Assembly: GCF_030247185.1 (NCBI RefSeq)
Contig: NC_080572.1
Location: 155,046,365 to 155,110,364, forward strand
Origin: Malaya genurostris
Taxonomy: Eukaryota; Arthropoda; Insecta; Diptera; Culicidae
Direction: 5' to 3'
Length of the DNA: 64,000 bases
Made by a program: the position numbers and the translations under genes. Positions 44,668 to 54,049 of the stretch are shown piece by piece. The notes below the pieces were generated by a model. It did not search any database. It was not told the origin of the DNA and was given only the letters and a program-made list of their open reading frames with translations. Numbering within the stretch: position 1 is the first letter of the stretch; each line of letters begins with the position of its first letter.

Positions 44668-45100
44668 GGATAGTTATAAGTAGGTAGATATTTTATTAAT
44701 AAATAAAATAAATATTATGATTAAACATTAGTATGTAAAACAAGAGTAACTAAAACACCTAATATTAATAACGAATCGTATGAACAACAAAGATGAAAGG
44801 CCAAAGGGTCAAAACACTTGTACTGTAAAATGTTGATGTAATACACAAAAATAAAATTAATAAACAGATATTTATGCAAAAAAGGCGGGTGGGTAATGTC
44901 AGAGACATAACTGGATGTCGTGAATACGAAAACAACTGACATGTTCCTTAACACTTCCGAATATCAATTAGTTGATCAATTGTATGAATTATCTAAGCAC
45001 GCCCCTTTTTCACTACTAGAATTTGAAACGATGCACCTAAACTAAAGTACAGATTAGTTACATTAAACATTCTGAAACACAAATATTATGAAATATCCAG

Positions 45101-45143
45101 AATAGTTCTTTACAATAAAATAATGGTGGCTCTGAAAAGAACC
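45101..45143 (-). terminator. Canonical histone-type 3'-end signal after the Helentron Rep gene
   Basis: On the minus strand GGTTCTTTTCAGAGCC (45143-45128) fits the metazoan histone stem-loop consensus (GGYYYU, loop UYUN, ARRRCC), is followed by ACCA, and 16 nt later by TGTAAAGAACTATT (45114-45101), a purine-rich downstream element of the kind bound by U7 snRNA. It lies 173 nt beyond the natural stop (45317-45319) of the Rep gene. No AATAAA or ATTAAA occurs on this strand between stop and hairpin. Confidence 0.75.
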
Positions 45144-45376
45144 TTTTATGAAAGCGTTTGTGATGGAGAGTGATGAGTTGAATTCGAATTTCGATGGATG
45201 CCGCTGACTTCCGTCATCTAATTCCAGGCTGAACTGTTGTCCGTGGGTGCGATACTGATATGGTTGGTGTAGGTGTAGCGTTCACAATCGATTATAATCT
45301 TCCAATGAAGGAAACATTAATTCGCTGGATTGATCAATGATACAATAGGCCTGTGATATGAAAAGTATGATATATA

Positions 45377-48300
45377 TCAACGGCTTTCTACATTGATGTT
45401 CCTAGCAAATACGAGATCAATACATGTGCCTCCAAGGGTAGTAGCTTGTGAAGGAGCAGATTCCATATCCAACTTCATATAGTTGCTCATGAAATCAATG
45501 AATTTAATATTATCTTGTTTTGAGGCATCTATATTGAAATCCCCCACAACTATCATCGGCGTAATTTTACGTGAATATAAAAATAAATTACGTGTGATGA
45601 AAAATTGCTTCTCTTTGTAGGTTGTATCTGGCGAAATATATAGAACAACCAACAATACTTTTATACCATTTAGAGTAATATCAATTGCACATATGTCACC
45701 GAAATTGTCCGCCAACAACAAATTTTCGTCATATTGCTCACTAAGTTGTTCGAGTTTATGAACAGTAGCAATCGAAGACGCAGTGTCCTTTAGGTAAATT
45801 GCAACACCACCAGCTCTACAATTAGAACGTTTATATTCGGCGATGCAATTGTAACCTGTTATATTCACTGCAGAACAATTGTCTAACCAAGTTTCGCTAA
45901 ATGCTAAAATATTACCTTTGGTTAGTATATTGTCAGTTGAAATATCTGAAGCATGAGCATTTAAGCTTTGAACATTGAAACTGATTAAGCTAAAACCATG
46001 ATTCGTCATATCGATAAAATCCAACAGTACATCACTGATTGTGGATAGTTTATGACTGGATAGTCGGTTTAATTCTGTTCTCAGTTCCATCATTCTGGGC
46101 GAATCACTACCCTTTGAGTGCCAAAATTTGAAGATGTTCTTTTGGTTAGTTAAGTAAAGCCCATCCATTGTTGTCACCCGTGACAATCCAACATATACTA
46201 GTTGTTGTTCCAAAGATTTATCGTAGTCAAGTACAATTTCAGAAAATGTACCTCCTTGCGATTTATGAACCGTGAGTGCACATGCACTAACTATCGGAAA
46301 TTGAATTCTTTTACAGTTGATGCTGCCAAGCTTAATATTGGCTGATCGTTTTAATATAGGTACCCAATCAAATTGCAGTTTTGTATTAGAATACACCAAA
46401 GGTCTAGATTTGATCTTTAAGCTGGCACCGATAATATTACTTTCAAATTTTAGCCATAATCGAAGAATGCGCTCATCAGGATTATCATCATCATGTTCGA
46501 TAAATTTAAGCTCTCCTATGGCCCCGTTAACTAGCCCATCTTCGACATCAATGTTAGTTGAGATCATATAGGGCATTCCAAGCGTCAACCGTAATAGATA
46601 AGGTAGACCCCCTGTTTCCACTACGCTCATCTTATGCATCTTTAATCTAGCACTAGCTAGTTGTTCCGCATTTCGATAACCTGTGAAAACATCGTTGACA
46701 ATAAAATCATAGCCCTCTCGTTCACGCAATGCTTCCGTATTATATCTTTCAACATCCATATTGCGATGGAAGAGACGTATAGCATTCGGAACATTTTGTT
46801 TACACCACTCAGCTGTTCGGAAGCGGCTTTCAATACGCTCATTTTCAGAATCAGTAAGTGGCATACCATTACCAATTTTAGTAAGTATGGAAGAAAATTC
46901 AATATCAGCTTGTCGCATAACTTGAACTAATGGGAAGAAATTAAGTGATTGCCAAAGTACAGGTCCAAGAATAGAGTAGTCATGTTTGCTCATGACATTG
47001 GTACGTTTTTTGATGACAGCTGACAGAGCACCAGTAGGCAACTGTTCTATATCATCATCGTTGGGCTCCATAGTTATGGCCCGTACGTATTCATTGTGTT
47101 TATCGTTGGATTTTTGTTGATCATCACTTCCATTTTCTTCTGCAACACGAAGATATTCTTCGACGATCTGTTCCAACTTAATATCACAATCATATTCCTT
47201 TAACTTGTCGAATATTATAGTTTTATTTTGATCATACAAATCAATGAACTTGTTACGATCAAGAATATCACAAGCTCCATTTCGAAATGGTAGAAACAGA
47301 AGAACCATTTCACGCTTGTAATCGTTTAATTCAGACATTTTATATTTCAACCATCGCACTATGCGAGGTGCATTTCGCTTCTTATACGAATTCGTGTTAC
47401 TGTTATCCTTCGTGTAACACGCTACGAAGTCAGCTAAACAAATGTCATCGAGATCTGCACGCTTTTCATATTTTTGCACTATGTTCAGCGTCCAAACATC
47501 GGTAGAATCATCATCAATACCTTCCTCGTCCATTTGTTTAGTATGCTTCCTAGATTTTATACGTTCATGTGGCCACATGGTGGGTATAAATTGTACTTTC
47601 CGGCTGGCTTCTGACATTGGTTGACGTAGTAAGTACCAAGCAGCTTCTTGGGCACACATTTCTACTGAATTTAGCATTTTAATACTAACTTTTTTCAGCA
47701 ATGAAGCATAATCTTGATCAGGGTATTCTTCTTGTAACTTAACTAATTCGAGATGTAAGTTACTAATACCTCTGTTCGTTTTATTAACATATTCAACAAC
47801 ATATGCAGCACATGAATATTCATCTAGAATAAATTGAAGATCCATGTTTGACAGTAATTTGTTTGCAACCCATTGATTATACGGGTTGATCCAAAGTTCT
47901 TCCATGGAACGTTTCAAAAGAATTATAGGTCTTGGTGTGGAGGCACGAATTACATCCAAGTAGTCATCGTATGAACAATTACAATCGCAAAGGTATTCAT
48001 CTAATGTCGCATAAATTTTTATATTCAAATTTTCGCGCATTTCTTCACCTTTTTTCATCAACCGATTACGACGGGAGTCATTCGATGGCATTGGCAAAAT
48101 AATTCTAGTTTGTTCCATGGGCCAATATGGGATGTTAAATCGACAACGCTTTTCGTTCCGTTTGTAACAGGTAAATGTATGCTTATGTACCTGTTTACTG
48201 TTAGAATTGATGGAACCAAGTCTATTAATAAGTTCAACTGTGGCGGGCATGTCCTCTGAAATTGTTTCTTTAGGATCATTGTTCAACCAAAGCAAAATGT

Positions 48301-49758
48301 GTGCATGTGGACTGCCACGATGCTGAAACTCTATTCTTTTGAAATAATCGACCACATAATATTCGCCAAAGGGACTAAATCTTGACGAAGATAATATGTT
48401 GAGCAAGGTATCAACAAGTTTATTGAAATAAATGCAACAAGTGACTGGATCCTCACTAACGAGTGTAGCTCGCTGCAAAGCAGTCAGTTGATCTACTGGG
48501 TTTGCTAAATTAGCGATATGTTCATCAGAAAATCTATATAAAATTTTTAACAATTCGGGCCATCGAGTTTCATTGGCACTCAAAGTCATGAATATTGTTG
48601 GTCTTCCAAGTTGTCTAATCATAGCGAAAACATCATGCTTACGTTGTTGCCAATATTGAACTGAATTCGGGATAGACTTGAGAAACGATAAATTACGTTC
48701 AATGCAAGTCTCCAAGAACTCTCGGTTCTTCAACATTTCGCGAGTTATATTCGCAGTTCCCATGCACTTAAAAGTGCTGTGCAAACCTTCTGAAACACGA
48801 AGTCGCATAATTTTTGCCGCCATATACAATAGGTGTTTCGGTTTGGCACCTCGCCTATCCTGGCGCCTGAGTTCACTTGTAGCCATCATAAATGGTGTAA
48901 CATGAAGATCAGTCCTGAAAGTGCGTGGATGTCCAAAATAAATATCTGGAAATGAGAGTTCTTCCGCAAACTCATCATATATTATTGACAGAGGAATTCT
49001 ATTCTGAGCAGGCGCAATTTCCAAACACTGGTCTTCATTCCAAAGGAGCGTTTGTTGTTGCCCAATCAAAAGCTCAAAATCACTTTGAGAATCAATAGAT
49101 TCAAGCTCGTCAGGATCAAGTATTACTGACGAGGAGTCACCAAACTGGTTTAATTGATCTTGATTGATTACTATATTGTAACGACGGTATAATGGAGTAT
49201 CAACAAGATACATAAGCCACTTTTTCACAGTAACTTTTTTAACGAATCCATTCAAATAGGATGATTTATGAATCGAATGCTTCTTAATGCTAACATTGAA
49301 TGCATAATCATCATCAATGTTTCTAGGAAGCACGCGAACCATTTCAGAAACATCTACTGGGACATTAATAATTTGTCCCATAATTGAATGACTACCTGCT
49401 GCGTGACGCAAACGGCGAATTTGCATAAAAGGTATCCTTGGTGAGATGAGTCTCTCACTTATGGGATCCAGTGGAGGTAGATCTAGCGGACGAGTGGGAT
49501 ATACAAAACCATTCGTTTTCGCTAGGTTTGGTATAACCCCACGTTTCAAACTGCTTCGGCATGTTTGACATGCTCTAAAGTTATCTGTGGATTCAAAAGA
49601 AGCCAATGTGATAAGCAAATTTTCCTCATCTCTGTTAATAGTTTTCAAGTCATTTCGAAACCATAATCGATCGCAAACGCTACACACTACACCAAACTCA
49701 TTATCAGTAAATCGCTTTTTGAACTCACGATCAGCCCTTTCATAAATACACATCATAT
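45377..49758 (-). CDS. Helentron Rep-helicase-AP endonuclease, exon 2
   Basis: 1459 residues in one open exon; the acceptor is TTTCTTTATAG just before 49758. Order: Cys-rich N-terminus (CSVCDRLW, CQTC); Helitron-like domain; Rep HUH motif RGSPHAHILLW near ORF residue 508 (counted from 49831); tyrosine motif YSCAAYVVEYVNK near 675, whose Tyr residues attack DNA in rolling-circle replication; helicase motifs from W-Q-S-L and MRQ (near 960) to CALTVHKSQGGTF and VGLSRVTTMDGLY (near 1180-1210); and a C-terminal AP endonuclease from about 1270 with SFNVQSLNAH, SETWLDN, VVGDFNID. Walker A (GxGKT) and Walker B are missing, an apparent in-frame deletion around residue 940. The TGA at 45377-45379 is premature: 19 more codons including YFSYHRP (final catalytic His region) follow in frame to TAA at 45317. 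Confidence 0.88.
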
Positions 49759-49781
49759 CTATAAAGAAATAAAAAAAAACC

Positions 49782-50130
49782 TGTTTTAATCCACCTAGTG
49801 GTGTAATGATGCCCTTTTTCATATCAATCATACTATCATATATAATACTGTGGTATTCTTCAAAAAAATTTCCTTCGATTCTTAAAAGAATAACCGAAAT
49901 CGATTTGTTTGACCGGCTACTGATAAAAACTATCGAAGTTTCGAGGTCGATTTAGAAAACTTTTTTACGGTTTTTCGCCCTTTTCAGTGATGGTATAAAA
50001 TTTTTAACACGCTTTACCCTATATTTCCGGATCCAGATGAAATTCAGGAATTATGTATGGGACCACAAGACCTAAGTTTGTGAAAATCGGTTCAGCCATC
50101 TCCGAGAAAAGTTAACGCACGTAACGTTAC
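49782..50130 (+). repeat. Dispersed repeat R in the Rep intron
   Basis: Begins CCTGTTTTAATCCACC and follows the copy at 31022 onward, ending at the AAAATCGGTTCAGCCATCTC segment. It sits only about 20 bp from the splice acceptor of exon 2. Confidence 0.65.
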
Positions 50131-50137
50131 GTACACA

Positions 50138-50187
50138 CATACGCACATTCACACATTCACACACACATACGCACACACACACACACG

Positions 50188-50227
<40 letters not shown>
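50138..50227. repeat. (CA)n microsatellite
   Basis: Alternating CA with a few TA/GC interruptions, continuing the CA-rich part of repeat R. A separate (ATT)n tract lies at 50386-50411. Confidence 0.9.
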
Positions 50228-50229
<2 letters not shown>

Positions 50230-50750
50230 TTATCATACATTGCACTCTGATACCGAAACTGTATGTTCTGAACTTGAAACTATTTCTTTTTAATATTCTA
50301 ATATAGGCTAGGTACAACAAATTTGTAGTTTATTTTTCGAAAACTTTTAAGTACGAAGACTTTTGATTCTCCAGTAAGAGCCAATTATTATTATTATTAT
50401 TATTATTATTATGTAATAATACTAATAATAATTAACATATTTCATAAATTTTAAAATAATAAAATCAATCATTCGAAATATCGATTCTTCAGCACAGAAT
50501 CAAGCTAATCACCAAGATAGAAAATTATTGGAATATATCAAGCACTTTAACTCCGCTATCCGTAATATTATCACTAGCACTTCATAATTAGTATTGAAAA
50601 ATCTGGCACGAATTCAAAATAGAGAGAAACTAACAATGATTAAAAACAACACATCAGAAGTATATTCAAGATAAGTAAACAAACCGTTATAATCAATAAC
50701 TATATTAGAAAATATGCCAGACATGATAGTAAAATTTAACATAAACATAC

Positions 50751-50973
50751 CAGATCGGCTTCCAATCGAAACCGGATTTTGAATCCCGCTCACTCCAGCA
50801 CTCAACGACTCGATTGGCGCTTCCAGGCCATCACTGGACACTGCTCCTTCCTGACGCACTCGTCTCAAAAGACGACTCGGTTCTTCTTCAGTAGGTTCCG
50901 ATGGAGGCACCTGTCGCTTCCTCTTGCGATGGTTAGCAAGATATTTTGCCTGAAGATACCGTGATCGCGCCAT
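50751..50973 (-). CDS. Helentron Rep gene, exon 1
   Basis: ATG at 50973-50971, MARSRYLQAKYLANHRKRKR and a charged, Ser/Pro-rich stretch, 74 codons plus one base. A strong donor GTATGTTTAT follows at 50750. The one leftover G combines with AT of exon 2 (49758-49757) into a Asp codon that keeps the Rep frame, so the join is phase-consistent. The basic RKRKR segment would suit nuclear import or DNA contact. The intron (49759-50750) holds repeat R and CA/ATT microsatellites. The splice is inferred, not shown. Confidence 0.6.
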
Positions 50974-51204
50974 AACAAGCACTTTCAATGAAAGCTGTAT
51001 CCAGAATGAGGAATCGCTATTTGCCTTCAGTTGAAGAGTTCAGCAGAGTTGTCAGGTTATTTTTTCAAAAATCTGTATCTGACTCAAAAATTTATCTGGA
51101 TTTGTCTGGATCTACTATATATAAAGAACTTTTGACCGGGCTTCATTCTCACCACCTGTCGTATCGAGGCCAAAACCGTAAAGATCTTGCGAGATCTGAC
51201 AAAA

Positions 51205-51300
51205 TCTAGGAAAATTTGGAAAATCTGGGAAAATTTGGAAAATCTGGTAAAAGATCTGGTGAGTTTGAGTGTGGCGAAGCGAAAAAAATCTGGCATTTGT
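51205..51300. repeat. Degenerate tandem repeat of AAATCTGG / AAATTTGG
   Basis: Several copies of GGAAAATCTGG and GGAAAATTTGG in a row, ending in AAATCTGGCATTTGTCAGA and TAAATCTGGCAACCTGGCAA. Single copies also occur at 51078 and 51107. Lies upstream of Rep exon 1. Confidence 0.6.
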
Positions 51301-51705
51301 CAGATAAATCTGGCAACCTGGCAACGCTGGAGTTCAGCACTATGTATTAATTACTCAAGTTAAAAACTTATCTCTCTTTCTCTCTGAGAGGGTACAGTGT
51401 TAAGAATTATTTTCTTTTCGCAACATTTAAGTCTGTATTGTTCAGGAGTAATCTGTATATGTGGCAACCTTATTTCGCACGGCATATTTCGAGACGACAC
51501 CCATACTTGTATAAAGATGTTTCTAACACAAAATTTTCTTTTTCGTATTGCGAAACAGCGTTACTGTCGTAATTGAATGTGTTAGATATCACGACCAAAA
51601 AGCGCCCCATCCTAAAGAATTCACGACAAAATAAAGAATTCACGACAAAAAGAAACACATATTGATCTGTACGTGGCAACTCTTTCGCACGGCATATTTG
51701 TATAC

Positions 51706-52115
51706 TAGTATAAAGATGTATTCAACATCATCACTTCTTCTTTCGCATTGCCGTTCGTAATTGAATGTGTTAGTGACGGTGCAAATTAATTCAACTTCTC
51801 GTTGTTTCGGCAACAGTTGCTCGGAAAATGGTAGGAAAGTGACAAAATTCAACTAGTTCTTTATGATTATTTTTAGCACTTAAAAGTGCTATTTGAATGG
51901 GCCTTGCTTGCTAGAATTTTCGGCTTCCTTTCACCCGGTTTTCGCTATCATCGTGCTGACAGCGTCCCGTACGTTCAGAGTAGCTGCTTTAACTTAAATG
52001 ATGTTATTTCTCACATCACATTTTATTTTATACCTGCTATTGGTAATGGTGTAAGGACCACCCATATGTTAGAATTCCTTTCCTTTACGCAGAACGGGAA
52101 ACAGTGAGACGATAT
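51706..52115. repeat. Direct repeat flanking the H2A remnant, left copy
   Basis: The segment from CTAGTATAAAGATGTATTC to AACGGGAAACAGTGAGACGA recurs at 52620-52970 with high identity apart from deletions in the right copy. The two copies bracket the H2A remnant. Confidence 0.8.
51853..51890 (-). terminator. Histone-type stem-loop and downstream element, minus strand (left)
   Basis: The minus strand reads AGCACTTTTAAGTGCT (51890-51875; 6-bp stem, loop TTTA), then 12 nt, then AAAGAACTAG (to 51853). The same arrangement is at 52806-52769 in the direct repeat. This implies that a minus-strand histone-like transcription unit once ended here, though I cannot identify its coding part. Confidence 0.55.
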
Positions 52116-52120
52116 AAAAG
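52113..52120 (+). promoter_or_regulatory. TATA box of the H2A remnant
   Basis: TATAAAAG at 52113-52120, about 80 bp before the degenerate start region of H2A. Replication-type histone genes usually have such TATA boxes. A minus-strand pair (CCAAT and GGTATAAAATA near 52023-52040) lies upstream, as in a divergent histone gene pair. Confidence 0.55.
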
Positions 52121-52183
52121 AGAGAGTTAGCAGAGCGGCAGCTAGTAATATTGAATTGGCTGTCTAGCTCTTAACAGTATCTT

Positions 52184-52537
52184 GTGGGATTTCGATGCAG
52201 AAACACGTATACAGGAGGAACAGTTAAGGGCAAGGCAAAGTCCCGCTTAAACCGTGCTGGTCTGCAGTTCCCAGTTGGCAGAATTCATCGTCTGCTCCGG
52301 AAGGGAAACCTCGCCGAGCATGTCGGTGCCGGTGCACCAGCCTATCTGGCGGCAGTGATGGAGTACTTGGCTGCCGAAGTGTTGGAATTAGCCGGTAACG
52401 CTGCCCGTGACAACAAGAAAACGAAAATCATCCCTCGCCATCTGCAGCTGGCCATCCGTAACGACGAGGATTTGAAAACCCCGTCCTTTTCAGGACGACC
52501 ACACACTGTGATAAAGAAATATTTAGGATTGCTTTAA
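52184..52537 (+). pseudogene. Histone H2A remnant with histone 3' end
   Basis: Encodes the H2A core: KGKAKSRLNRAGLQFPVGR, IHRLLRKGN, VGAGAPAYLAAVMEYLAAEV, LELAGNAARDNKKTK and IPRHLQLAIRNDED. The N-terminus is damaged and no in-frame ATG gives the usual M-S-G-R-G-K start. After RNDEDL the C-terminal quarter is lost: coding sequence jumps into the 3' UTR stem-loop, so the residues SFSGRPHT are read through the hairpin. Substitutions such as AEHVGAG (AERVGAG expected) also point to decay. It lies inside Helentron H2, opposite to the Rep strand; captured host gene or host locus relic. Confidence 0.9.
52482..52520 (+). terminator. Canonical histone stem-loop and downstream element of H2A
   Basis: CGTCCTTTTCAGGACG (52482-52497; stem CGTCCT/AGGACG, loop TTTC) followed by ACCACACA and ATAAAGAAAT (52511-52520). 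This anchors the reading of the other hairpins, since the downstream motif TAAAGAA is shared with the signals at 45101, 51853, 52769, 32444 and 40542. Confidence 0.85.
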
Positions 52538-52619
52538 ATTTAGCCAGTTCTGATACGCCTGGAAAGTAGAATGCGCAAATCAAGTGGAAACATTTGTTCT
52601 AACAATTTGTATAAAGTAT

Positions 52620-52970
52620 ACTAGTATAAAGATGTATTCAACATCATCACTTCTTCTTTCGCATTGCCGTTCGTAATTGAATGTGTTAGTGACGCTGCAA
52701 ATTAATTCAACTTCTCGTTGTTTCGGCAACAGTTGCTCGGAAAATGGTAGGAAAGTGACAAAATTCAACTAGTTCTTTATGATTATTTTTAGCACTTAAA
52801 AGTGCTATTTGAATGGGCCTTGCTTGCTGGAATTTTCGGCTTCCTTTCACCCGGTTTTCGCTGTTATCGTCCCGTACGTTCAGAGTAGCTGCTTTAACTT
52901 AAATGCTATTTTTCACATCACCTTTGTTAGAATTCCTTTCCTGTACGCAGAACGGGAAACAGTGAGACGA
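52620..52970. repeat. Direct repeat flanking the H2A remnant, right copy
   Basis: Second copy of 51706-52115, with deletions near 52880 and 52925. Contains the second minus-strand stem-loop (52791-52806). Confidence 0.8.
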
Positions 52971-53049
52971 CAGGTCCACGATGTTGCTCTCGTGTGTCTT
53001 GTTTCGGGAGCAGATGCTCAGCAAATGGTAGGAAAAATGAAGCACTCAA

Positions 53050-53100
53050 CTTTTATATGGATGCTCTTGTATAGATGCAGACATCTCGCGTTCTGATTGG
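53050..53100 (-). promoter_or_regulatory. CCAAT/TATA promoter on the minus strand in H2
   Basis: On the minus strand CCAATCAGAACGCG (53100-53087) is followed by CATATAAAAG (53059-53050). The same CCAATCAGAACGCG string occurs in H0 and H5 at the end of the shared Helentron 5' region. It points toward the stem-loop at 52806-52791, so a deleted histone-like gene may lie between. Confidence 0.5.
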
Positions 53101-53129
53101 CTGGTGCTGTCATGGGTTAAATCAAACAG

Positions 53130-53157
53130 GTTTTTCAATAGTGTACTATTGAAAAAC
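53130..53157. repeat. 28-bp near-perfect palindrome
   Basis: GTTTTTCAATAGT and ACTATTGAAAAAC separated by two bases. A close relative is at about 63640 in H5, so it belongs to the shared Helentron 5' region. Confidence 0.7.
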
Positions 53158-54049
53158 TTCAATGTTGTTGCAATACACGTTCAAGTTGAAAATTTTCGAT
53201 TCTATTGGTAGTTAGATTATATAAATCCTTCTACAGATCACTGAGCTATGAGCTCCCAAAATACGAGAAAGGCAAACGCGCCATATGAATTATCCTCTTT
53301 GACACTCGTTTGTACCAAATATTTATAAAAAGTTTAATTTTGAACTATTTAAGATTATGTCACACAACTGCAAATTTTATCATTAAATTGTGATCATATT
53401 TCCGATGGCATGTTGCAAGAATTATGTTGATTCATTAGATACAACAGAAGATATTCACGATCAAAAACTTATCACTCTCTCAGAAGGTAAATTTTGAAAA
53501 GGCGCCCCATAGTAAAGTAAGTCGTATTCACGACAAAAAAAATTATGCAAAAATTGAATCAGTTTGGATTCTATCGCCACTGCGAGCAGATGTGTTTTGT
53601 GTCGTCTGCACAGCTAGTTTCGCTTCCGACAAGAGCGATTACGTCACAGCTGCCAGTCATTTCGATGGATGAAAAAGCAACGTTGGAGAGCATTATAAAA
53701 AATCAGCCGTTCTAATGGCTCTAAAAGTTTTCTGAAGAACTATTAGGATGTGTTGTTCGCAAATCGAAAGAAAATATCATCAGTTTAGTGCAAATGTAGA
53801 ACAGTTTGGTTAGATTTTTGCACTTTTCGCTGTGTGAAATTCACAGTAATCGAGTTCAAGTGAAGCCTTCTTTGTTTTTGTGAAAAATATGGAAAAGGGG
53901 AATGCTTGCATAATTCATACAATTGATCAACTAATTGATATTCGGAAGTGTTAAGGAACATGTCATTTGTTTTCGTATTCACGACATCCAGTTATGTCTC
54001 TGACATTACCCACCCGCCTTTTTTGAAAAGAAGATCTTAATTCATTTAG

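Larger units (their letters stand above)
44884..53534 (-). mobile_element. H2: autonomous-type Helentron (Rep-helicase-endonuclease), 8.65 kb
   Basis: Minus-strand element. The 5' terminus GTCGTGAATACGAC lies at 53534 and the 3' terminus GGCGGGTGGGT (plus strand) begins at 44884, with a hairpin ATGTC-AGA-GACAT-type just inside and the inverted GTCGTGAATACGA at 44917-44929. It is inserted in the A-tail of LINE C2. From 5' to 3' it holds shared Helentron 5' sequence (53534-53100), a histone-derived cassette (53100-51700), the two-exon Rep gene, a histone-type stem-loop and the 3' end. Confidence 0.8.
32831..53547 (+). mobile_element. C2: full-length Jockey-group LINE (family C) carrying two Helentron insertions
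   Basis: Flanked by the 14-bp duplication CAAAAATTGAATCA (32817-32830 and 53548-53561); the empty site exists at 40357-40371 in a sister repeat unit. LINE parts are 32831-32902 (leader), 40817-44883 (ORF1, ORF2, 3' UTR, A-tail) and 53535-53547 (end of the tail). H1 sits in its leader and H2 in its A-tail. Without insertions the element is about 4.15 kb. Confidence 0.82.
31535..54018 (+). mobile_element. H0: outer Helentron-associated element split by LINE C2
   Basis: Starts GTCGTGAATACGAC after a T-run (31527-31534) and ends ACCCACCCGCC before TTTTTT (54018/54019). The H0 parts proper are 31535-32830 and 53562-54018, about 1.75 kb in all; everything between is LINE C2 and its own passengers. 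Helentron marks: a short inverted repeat at the very 5' end that recurs inside the 3' end (TCGTATTCACGAC, 53972-53984 region), a small hairpin ATGTC-TCT-GACAT about 12 nt before the 3' end, T-rich flanks, and internal tandem repeats of about 550 bp. No coding capacity of its own, so a non-autonomous relative of H2. Confidence 0.75.

Noticed and set aside
50138..50227. Cys-Val repeat protein encoded across the CA run
   Set aside because: Microsatellite artefact.
51891..52000. Minus-strand remnant of a histone H4 gene before the stem-loop at 51890
   Set aside because: A few codons (N-V-R-D-A-V) resemble H4, but the match is too short and is lost in the second copy.
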